A stretch of 64,000 nucleotides of DNA, from NCBI GenBank assembly GCA_051294375.1, contig CM119264.1:31128135-31192134 (forward strand), written 5' to 3'. The notes below the pieces were generated by a model. The model was given only the letters and a program-made list of their open reading frames with translations. It searched no databases and was not told where the DNA came from. Origin of the DNA: Paraspadella gotoi (Eukaryota; Chaetognatha). The position numbers were made by a program, and so were the translations under genes. Positions 52,586 to 60,200 of this stretch are shown here, one piece after another (the first letter of the stretch is position 1; every line of letters begins with the position of its first letter).

Positions 52586-53806
52586 CTCTCACTCGTTTCC
52601 ATTGCAAACTTGGATGCCGCCGAGAGGCGCGCTTCCCTAAAGACCATTGGTCTGGGTTCCGGTGAATCGTCGCCGCTGAAATCTAAATCCTTATCCGTCG
52701 GCTGCGTCGGAGGCGGCGGCGGCGGCGGGGCTTCCTCCTGCTGCGGGGCTTTCTCTTCCTTTACCGCCACCTGGAAAGTCGATTGCTTAGTTAAGATGTG
52801 ATTCGTTTGCTTGGTTAAGATGAGATTCGGTTTTTGATTGATTGACTTATTGATCAGTATTTTCATTGATTTGCGATGTTTGTTCAAAGATCAATCAACA
52901 GAACTATTTCATACAATTGGAATAACCAATAAATAAATGACCCCTGACTATGGACAGGCTATGGTGGTTTAAGGCCTTTCTAATCAGATAATAACACAGA
53001 ATGACCCTGTAAGATTTCAATCAAAATTCTCACACAGTCAAGTTCATTCACTCACAGTCTACCTGATTACCATTACTATTTCAATTTTACAAAAAGATCT
53101 CAGGCTTAGAATCTTCCGCTTATTATGAATGTTTGTTAAAGTTAATATCTATCGTTTATAATGATTGATTGGTCAAGCGATTGATTGCTTGCATTATCAC
53201 CGACCGGCGCGACGGGGACAATCTCTTGATTAAAAGGAGCAGAACTTTGAATGGCTCCGATTCGCTTGAAATAATTCTTGTCGTCGAATCGAACTTCGCT
53301 CGTAGAGTAGACCTTAAAATAGGAGGGATAGAGAGCTTAAAATGGGAGGGATAGAGACCTTAAAATGGGAGGGATAGAGAGCTTAAAATGGGAGGGATAG
53401 AGACTTTAAAATGGGAGGGATAGAGACCTTAAAACGGGAGGGATAGAGACCTTAAAATGGGCGGGATTGAGATTGAGTGGGAGAGAGGGGGAGAAAGAGG
53501 AGAGGGAGGGGGGAGAGAGAGAAGAGAAGTAAGACGATAAGAGTGAAAAGGGAAAAAATAAAAAAAGAGAAAAACTTAAGAAACTTAAGAAAAGTTGGAA
53601 CTGAGTAGAAAAGTAGTTTAATTAATACAAACACCCGCATTAGCATCTACAACAGCCGTCTCCACAGCATCAGAAACAACAACAACAGCATTTAGCTCAG
53701 AATAAGGAACTACAACACCGACCTCAAAAAGATATTTAGCCAAAGAGATCGATTCTCTCTCTGTCTCTTCTCCATCAGAGTTGGCCTCTTCAACAGCGGG
53801 CGCCAT
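42827..53806 (-). CDS. Tandem guanidino-kinase-like protein, two domains, apparently catalytically dead
   Basis: ATP:guanido phosphotransferases (arginine/creatine kinases) buffer ATP. This gene has about 22 exons and encodes an acidic/proline-rich N terminus, kinase-like domain 1, a Lys/Ala linker, kinase-like domain 2 and a 60-residue acidic tail. Family landmarks: YPKLTD, GFTFDHVIQTAVDHN, RHNG-YPKDG, RDWPYGRSVW and HLGFLGAAPGNLGTAM (domain 1); SVIQVGVDNPL, AVAGDEDCY, RDWPDARGFWSNS, HHLGFITTCPGDLGTAM and LGFSESEL (domain 2). Catalytic positions are replaced. The RVR motif becomes GVV in domain 1. The NEED loop becomes HGRD (domain 1) and NELD (domain 2), and the arginine after it is Thr in both. 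The reactive Cys is Ala in domain 1. The phosphate-binding Arg of NLGTTVRAS is Thr or Ile. Nearly all exon junctions agree in phase, so this is a maintained gene, not junk. Part of domain 2 lies in the gap 45654-46263. Confidence 0.85.
43200..43740. repeat. Intron with (TCAA)n and telomere-like CCCTAA units
   Basis: (TCAA)n lies at 43226-43253, right against an exon border. 43535-43640 contains ACCCTAA-ACCCTAACCCTAACC and degenerate CCTTAACCCTAA units, an interstitial TTAGGG-like patch. Confidence 0.6.
43748..46781 (-). CDS. Kinase-like gene: domain 2 exons
   Basis: Exons 46650-46781 (SSVIQVGVDNPLGAARFRTR, VAGVGAVAGDEDCYRAFPDY), 45103-45250 (YLEHKKVDFEVKGSYVQYSR, LSRQQMHQNDDELGLDCCFY), 44675-44788 (ATGVLRDWPDARGFWSNSER, TVVCKINELDHMTFISVE), 43992-44201 (RSNKLRKVFQNHAIILDVFE, HHFSADHHLGFITTCPGDLG, TAMIIRVKMKL) and 43748-43909 (RFLRKHSLGQERDPFEADAT, TIYNLETLGFSESELTQCVY). 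All visible phases agree. The exon with the RVR-equivalent segment is presumably inside the 610-nt gap. The Cys of TTCPGDLGT is kept; the NEED glutamate, both tested arginines and the DDHFLF histidine are not. Confidence 0.85.
44804..44902. other. Assembly gap (99 N) inside a GA microsatellite
   Basis: GAGAGA on both sides. The repeat abuts the acceptor of the exon ending at 44788. Confidence 0.9.
45654..46263. other. Assembly gap (610 N)
   Basis: Lies in the kinase-like gene, domain 2. Its right side is a tandem array at 46264-46450 with units near 38 bp (GATGGCAAAGATCGATCACT-CTAAA), so the gap is probably a collapsed satellite. Confidence 0.95.
46264..47105. repeat. Intronic tandem repeats around a domain 2 exon
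   Basis: 38-bp GGCAAAGATCGATCACTC units (46264-46450), GCCCTGTAGCAAAT motifs repeated between 46490 and 46690 and partly overlapping the coding exon, and AGATGGGATAGCAGATG-type units (46795-47105). Confidence 0.75.
47327..47849 (-). CDS. Kinase-like gene: linker exons
   Basis: Exon about 47710-47849 reads MPRFVSLDFSSLPRNEPPPE, PMSPPKTKTKKFGGKKKSEE and SLKSGK. Exon 47327-47541 reads SKTAEKSAKPAKAAASGGSV, RSKKTAPQREVLSSDAPF and GIYLKYAGEESAEGFPF, with exit codon AG+C in phase with domain 2. Strongly basic, then acidic; likely a flexible linker. Entry phase of the first exon is off by one relative to domain 1. Confidence 0.65.
47998..48058 (+). repeat. Dispersed repeat R1, 5' fragment
   Basis: TTCATTGATAGGGAAGCCAG and GGGAATGAATAAACCAGAG match the 5' end of R1 copies elsewhere; the rest is absent. 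Confidence 0.45.
48062..52394 (-). CDS. Kinase-like gene: domain 1 exons
   Basis: Exons 52339-52394, 51689-51836, about 51320-51482, 50995-51110, 50435-50614, 49574-49814, 49109-49272, 48339-48520 and 48062-48172. They run from a Cys-rich lead (GCEGYCIPGFCKGPTCKAPP) through YPKLTD, the N-lobe GFTFDHVIQTAVDHN, ESYKIFQTFFDLVISMRHNG, YPKDGLQPVDLNPLHLPP, RDWPYGRSVW, DHLTL, GGDLRSAMVQMLYLLRL, HLGFLGAAPGNLGTAMTF and VKLPFLSGFPLLDAILTRLR. An acidic insert then stands where arginine kinases have the specificity/flexible loop, followed by DRLGVTEIESF and ILAMEKTL. The donor of the 51.3-kb exon is lost in a (GA)n tract. The 48339 exon leaves in phase 1 although the next begins in phase 0. Confidence 0.8.
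48530..48960. repeat. Intronic polypurine tract
   Basis: About 430 bp of nearly pure A/G on the + strand, between two kinase-like exons. Long open frames in it are only an effect of composition. Confidence 0.85.
50640..50985. repeat. Intron of degenerate TTGATTGG units
   Basis: Built of imperfect GGTTGATTGGTTGAT-like octamers (the complement of the AATC repeats seen in other introns). No coding. Confidence 0.7.
51915..52110 (-). repeat. SINE-like element R3 (relative at about 57215-57480, + strand)
   Basis: On the minus strand it contains GTGACCCGGTGGCTCATTGA-GTAACACCCTCAGCTCATGA. The copy in the peroxidase intron reads GTGACCCGGTGGCTCATTGT-GTAATACCATCAGCTCGTGA. Two diverged copies in introns of different genes indicate a dispersed element. 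Confidence 0.6.
52261..52328. repeat. (CAT)n microsatellite
   Basis: About 22 ATC/CAT units in the intron next to exon 52339-52394. Confidence 0.95.
52593..53806 (-). CDS. Kinase-like gene: N-terminal exons
   Basis: Exon 53723-53806 starts at ATG with MAPAVEEANSDGEETERESI, SLAKYLFE and a GTCGGT donor in phase 0. A possible second exon lies near 53213-53303 (EVRFDDKNYFKRIGAIQ, QEIVPVAP), with an unclear acceptor. Exon 52593-52770 reads VAVKEEKAPQQEEAPPPPPP, TQPTDKDLDFSGDDSPEPRP and MVFREARLSAASKFAMET. Its donor GTGAGA lies at the start of a 75-bp GA/CT microsatellite. This N-terminal part has no counterpart in ordinary arginine kinases. Confidence 0.7.
52903..53085 (-). repeat. Dispersed repeat R1, diverged copy
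   Basis: The reverse complement carries GACTGTGTGAGAATTTTGAT, GGCCTTAAACCACCATAGCC and TGTCCATAGTCAGGGG, matching R1 with substitutions. Confidence 0.65.
53310..53470. repeat. 24-bp minisatellite
   Basis: About seven units of TTAAAATGGGAGGGATAGAG-ACC in the first introns of the kinase-like gene. Confidence 0.9.
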
Positions 53807-54784
53807 ATTTAATTAACGGCGCTCTTTTTACAATACGGCGCTCCTCTAAAAAGCGGCGTTCTTTTTAGAGTTCTGTTGATGTTCCCAGATTGATCAAACT
53901 TTGTTCCCAAACAGTTTCATTGGATGCCTGCGGTGGCCGGAACAGATGGTCTTATTTTCCCAGAATTCCTAATTTCATTTTAAATTCGATATTAAATTAT
54001 TTTGTGAGTTTAAGTTTAATAATTACTGTCAAGATACTTTTTAAAAATAAAACACGAGTGTTTTGGTTAGGAAGCATGATCAAAAAAATTAAGAGGACTG
54101 AAAGCCACAAAGAGATTCTTCCTTATTCTTGTCATAAATTTGAATTTTTTTTAATTTTTTTTTGTCACGACGGTTTTTCCCTCGTAATTCAAATTAATTT
54201 CTTTTTATTCTGGTTTCTCGAAATTAATCTTTCTTCATTCAATTACTTTAATTTCCTAAGAGTATATTAAATTACTTTTTATCATTACAATGTCGTCTTT
54301 ATGTTCTTGATTTACAATCAGAGAACTTTCATTTTACCTTTTGCACAATTCGTTCCTTTTTCTTTCCTTTTCAAGTTGTGTACCGACTTTTTTTTCCGAG
54401 TGAAAAGTATGAACAAAATCAGTAAATGAACTTTATAAATTAAGCAACAAATCAATTAGCTGATGATTATAAACTAAGTTGGTAGAACAAATATAAACTA
54501 AATAAACTAAATAAATTAAATCCTACAAAATTGATATCGTTGAACAAAATGTTTCTGATTTTAACATTTAGTATTCTTGAGACAAAAGAGCAGACATACA
54601 GACAGAGACAGACAGACAGACAGACAGACAGTCTGGGAGACAATTTCAATCAGGAGCGACGAAAACAAAAGATTGAAAATGAGAAAAGAAAAAGGAAAAA
54701 AAGGGGAAAAAGGAAAAAAGGAAAACTCCCTTTTTCGTCAAATGGATTTAAGTGTAACCGTTTCGCCCTTTTTAATGAGAATGG

Positions 54785-54843
<59 letters not shown>

Positions 54844-56934
54844 AGGTGGTCCCGACTTCGCACGCACTTTTTATGTTGTTTAGGTGAAATATAACACTGT
54901 CAGAATAAACTATCAATGCATTAATATCCTACGAATTTTAATATTTCTTTCGTTGCAATGACGCGAGAATCGTGAGGAAAAATAAATTCGATAAACATTT
55001 AAATTTTATTTTTTTAAAGTTGAAAAAGGGCGAATGATTATAGAGATACACATTTCGAATAAATAAATTCATAATTTATCAAAGTCAAGGATATTGGGAC
55101 TAAAAATTATTATCAAATAGCGATTATTATTAGTCATTTAGCAACATTATTTTGTAATTGGAATATAAGTTGCTAGATAATTAGTTATTCTGTGATCCTT
55201 ATTTACCGAAGACGAAATTATGAGGTAAATTAATAATTATTGCACCTCGGCTTACTAGAAAAGTTTTACTTCATTGTACTGTACAATGAGATACAATAAT
55301 ATTTAATCTTAAGGTTTAATTTGCTATTTTGTTTTCGTCTGACGTCAAAAAAATCTGAGAAAGATTTTCGTCACTTAAATTCAAGGTTCGAGGAAAAACT
55401 CGTTTTTGGGCGGAATATTTTTAGGTTTTTTTTGTATTAAACTTTAATTTTTTTTATATTTTAACTCAAGGATAAAATGATAAAATAATATGTGAAGAAA
55501 ATGACGTTAAGGATACAAAGAGAAGAGGAGATTAAAAACATTACACCACAATATAAAACCATTGTACTAATATTAAACAGATTAAAGGAAGATAAAAAAT
55601 AAAGAAAGGAAAATAAAGGGGAGAGAAAAAGTAAAAAAAATATTTCAAAGACCGAAAGGTAATTAAAGAGATAACGAAATGGAAAGAACCATTATAATGT
55701 TATTTAGTTAACACCCACTAGAAAGAAATAGGAGTAAAAAAAAAGTAAAATACATTAATTTTATTAAAGTAACTCATCTTAATTTTATCAAAATCCCTGA
55801 GAAATGGAACCAAAGTCTTTATCAATCAATCAATCATCCAATCACAAAGATAGATTCGCCGAACTAAAACTGTAACAGAGATAACGATTCTGTTTTGATA
55901 CAAAATTCGTTCCAATCGAAAAAACAATGAATTTGTTTTGTTTTGTTAAGTAAAATTACAACTAAATCGGGGTTTTAAAAAGTCAGCAAAAAAAAACTGT
56001 CAATCGTTAGACATTAAGAAAGAAAGGGGCCCGCCCAATGCGCACGGAAGAGAATCTATTTGAAACCTGGACGATGTTAAATTAAGTTGGTGACCTTCTT
56101 GCTACAATGAAAGTAAAAATCGGAATTTTAAAAAGAATTTATTATCAAATTTGGATTATTTTTGGATATAGACTCTGACTAGTTTGACAGAAAAATTCTC
56201 GCCTTATTTCCACGAAATGACCTAATCAACTCAGCAAGCATGCACCAAGCTTAACCGCGTACCTGCATCCGTTTGAAGCTACTGATACTTTTACCAAACA
56301 TTAAACCAAAGTAAGTCGTAAAATCGGGACTTTTTCTCGCCTCACCTTTTCCCCGCCGTCAAAATTTAACGTTGAGTGGGAAACGCCTCATCCAAACTTA
56401 CCTTTGAGGGACGAGTTTTTTTCCCCTTTGCGTTTAAGTTTGGGAGGAAACTCCCTTTTTATGACGGAAAACGACAGAGACAGAGACGCGAGTTATATTC
56501 ATTCCTATTCACTCTGTCTCTGTTCGGCTTGAGGAATCAAGCGATTCTTCATTGTAATGTAAGGTAAGTTTAAATTTCGTAAATTCTTTTGTTAAGCAAA
56601 CGAAATTGCTTAACATTTGTTTTTTTTTGGCATTTATGAATTTTAAAAAAAATGACCATCGTAAAAATAGGAAACTTAATTTTGGTCATTAAATATTATT
56701 AAAATAAAGGCAAAAAATCAAATGTAAATCAAATTTAAATCTAAAAAATAATCAAATCAAATCTAAATTTAAACCCTTAAGATTCAAAATCTAAATTTAA
56801 AGAAAAATCAAATCAAATCAAATCTAAATAAAAACCTTGAAGATTTTAAATCTAAAATCAAATCAAATGTAAAACATTAATATAAATTTCACTTTCTCCA
56901 GATTCGGTCTTCACCAACAAGAAATCACAAAAAA
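53807..56934. promoter_or_regulatory. Divergent intergenic region between kinase-like gene and peroxidase
   Basis: No gene seen. Holds a GGCGCT-rich patch just upstream of the kinase-like ATG (53815-53870), (GACA)n and (GA)n repeats (54600-54640, 54790-54838), AT-rich sequence and AAATCAAATCAAAT repeats (56700-56880) directly before the peroxidase start. It must contain both promoters, but I cannot point to a core element. Confidence 0.4.
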
Positions 56935-57207
56935 ATGCGTCTCCATCTTTTGACGCTGACTTCGTTAGCGGCGCTGGCTTCCTTCTCCAGCGCCGCAGCC
57001 GACCCGGACGTCTTCGAAACCCTGGAGCGCCGCATACGATCCGCGGAAGCTTCCGTCGAGAGCTGCATGGCCTCCGCAGCAGCCTCTGCCCCTAAACCCT
57101 CGGGATGTCCCTTCGCCGCTTCTGCGTCTGCCGCTGATTTAGCTGCGGCTCATTTCCGGTCTAAACGCGCGGCGTCGCATCTCAAATCTCAAGTCGCAGC
57201 AAAAGAG
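56935..57207 (+). CDS. Peroxidase exon 1: signal peptide and propeptide
   Basis: The ATG follows CACAAAAAA; the next 20 residues form a hydrophobic signal ending SFSSAAA. Alanine/serine-rich propeptide with CMASAAASAPKPSGCPF and FRSKRAASHL, where RSKR could be a furin-type cleavage site. Donor GAG|GTTTGT, phase 0. Confidence 0.85.
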
Positions 57208-60200
57208 GTTTGTGTAATTGAGGGTTGGCGACAGGAGGAAAGGCTTGTTGCATTCGAGCGTGGATATGTTGTGAACGTAGCACAGTTCACCCAGAATTAT
57301 AAATTGTGACCCGGTGGCTCATTGTGTAATACCATCAGCTCGTGATTATTACGATTTTCCATGCGGGAAAGCTTAAAACCGGAGGATTACTCAAGTCTGG
57401 TTCCAAGCCAAGTTTACTGCTGCGAGGGTTGACAACCAAATTTCGCATTAAACCCAACGTCTCTCTGATATTGTTTAATGGCGCGTGATAGCGAAGGGGA
57501 AAAAAACTTTATATTAAATCGAATTAATAAATATATGGTAAAAAAATAAATGAAAAAAGAAGCCGATGAATTATTTCATTTCTAATCCTTAACAAATGTA
57601 AACAAATAAATTAATCGAATTAAATTAATCAAAATTCTATCAGGTCCTGGAACAAGTGATGCGAGATCTAGACGACACTGATTTCGACGCCATCTTGGAA
57701 AACGCCGACGCCGCCGGAGACGACGACGACGACGACAGCTCACCGGAGAAGATCGTCCGCTCGGAAGTCGCCAAACGGATCGTCGCTTGCAAAGCTGAAG
57801 GCAATTCGACTTTTCCTTCGCCTCATCCCATCTGCGGTCACTTTGACGACCAATTCTCCAGAGTTGACGGGTTTTGCAATAATCTGAAGCGACCTTACCT
57901 CGGCGCAGTTGGACGTCCCTTCAGACGTCTGCTTCACTCGCGTTACGAAGACGGCGTCGACAAACCAGTTGGTTGGTCGCACAGGAAATATCATGGTTAC
58001 CGTTTGCCGTCTCCGAGAGAAGTTTCCACTAAAATCATGATCAGTACCGACCCGTTGTTAACCCTGAGTGAGAGGTTCACCGCCATGAACTTTCAATGGG
58101 GACAGTTTTTGGATCACGACATCACGCTGACTCCGATAGTGGAGGACCCGAGATGCGCCACCGCCTGCAATAAGACCGTCGGTCACGGTTGCTTCCCCAT
58201 CAAAGTCCCGAAGACTGAAATGAGAAAATGCATTCCGTTTTCCAGATCCGCCGGAGTTTGTGGGAAAAAAACGAAGAGGTGAGAAGAACGCTTTGGGCTC
58301 GGTTTAATCAGCGTTCTTATTTGCCGTGGTAGGGTCGTGAGTTCGAATCCGGGCTTGTGCCTACACTTTTACCATCAAATATTTTCTTTTTTTTTTAAAT
58401 CATTTAATAATATTTTTAGCTGAAGCTAAGTTTACGAAATAATTTTTAAAATAGAACATGATTTCTGAGAATTTGTTCGATATTTAATTAATAAACAATA
58501 TCCAAAAAGTAACTAAATATCTTTAATTATAGGGAACAAATCAACGAAATCACGGCCTACATCGATGCTGGGATGGTCTATGGTGTATCTGACGATCAAC
58601 TCGAAATGCTGCGTGATAAAAAAGATAGGAGACTCTTGAAGGTCAGCATTAGTTTGACTTTTGAGTCTGACCTCATCACACAGTGTGATAAAAAAGATAG
58701 AAGACTATTGAAGGTCAGAATTGGTTTGACTTTTGAGTCTGACCTCATTTCACAGTGTGATAAAAAAGACAGGAGACTCTTGAAGGTCAGGATTGGTTTG
58801 ACTTTTGAGTCTGACCTCATCTCACAGTGTGTTGGAGCAGGTTATATGCATATTCGCCAGGTCAGGGGATTGAAAAAGACAGTAAGCAAATAAATAAACA
58901 TTTCAGGTGGAATTTTTTTAAAAATTCACGTTTCCTGAGTGTGAATTATTGAAATAAGTTTTTGAACTACTTAAATAGTCTTGAAAATTAGAATTCTTTT
59001 ATTTACTTAAATGTAGGTATTGTCACGAAAAGAATGTTTGTTTTATAAATTATAAATAAAAATTAAAACTCAACTTCAGGTTGAAGGAGGAACGATAAAA
59101 GGAGGAAAGCCTCTCCCGCCAAAAGACGACAAACTCTTATGCGAATCATCAGGAGGAGATGGGACGGTGAGAAAAATTGATAATTAACAATATTATTTTA
59201 TGTCATATTCTATATCCTAAGTAAAGATGGGACGGTGAGAAAAATTGATAATTAAGAATATTATTTTATGAAATTGGTACAACCAATATAAAAATTATCC
59301 ATTCATTTAATAAATAAGCTATCTTGCCCCTGACTTTGGACAGGCTTTGGTGGTTTAAGGCCTCCATCACTCTTACAAGATAATGACATAGCAGGTCCCT
59401 GCAAGGTTTCAATCAAGACTCTCTCACAGTCTCGTTTATTCACTCCCAGATGGGACAGTGAGAAAAATTGATAATTAACAATATTATTTTATGTCATATT
59501 CTATATCTTAAGTAAAGATGGGACGGTGAGAGAAATTGATAATTAACAATATTATTTTATGTCATATTCTATATCCTAAGTGGGCACTGGGCGGAGTGCT
59601 ACGAGGCCCGAATACTAATTAGAAGCAATCTTACTTGGTCGCAATCCTGCAGGCGTAATATTCTGGGCCCGCAAAAGCAAATGGAACCATTTCGTACTTA
59701 TTGTTAATTTTTATTATTTTTTAAAAAAATGTTTATTTTAAACATTAACCATTCCCTCCCCCCCAAAAAGGTTCCGTGTCGTGTCACCGGAGACGGTCGC
59801 GCCAACGAGATCCCAACTCTTCTCACGATGCACACTCTCTTCGTGCGCGAACACAACCGCATCGCCGTCGAACTCTCCAGACTCAATCCAACTCTGGATC
59901 CCGAGACGATTTTCCAAATCGCGAGGAAGATCGTCATCGCCCAGATTCAAGTCATCACTTACAAGCATTGGTTGCCATTCGTCTTGAAGGATCCGCCCAA
60001 AGTCTCCAAGGGTCATTCGGAATACGAATGCGGAGTCGACGCGACGTTGAGTAACGAATTCTCTACGGCGGCTTTCAGGTGGAGATTTTGAGTTAGATTG
60101 ACTGAAATTGACTTAGGTTGACTTAATTTTTGTTGACTTGACTTAGATTGACTTAACTTTTGCTGACATGACTTGAATTTTGCCGACTTGATTTGGATTG

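Noticed and set aside
59738-60016. Minus-strand open frames opposite peroxidase exons
   Set aside because: Antisense shadows of strongly conserved coding sequence.
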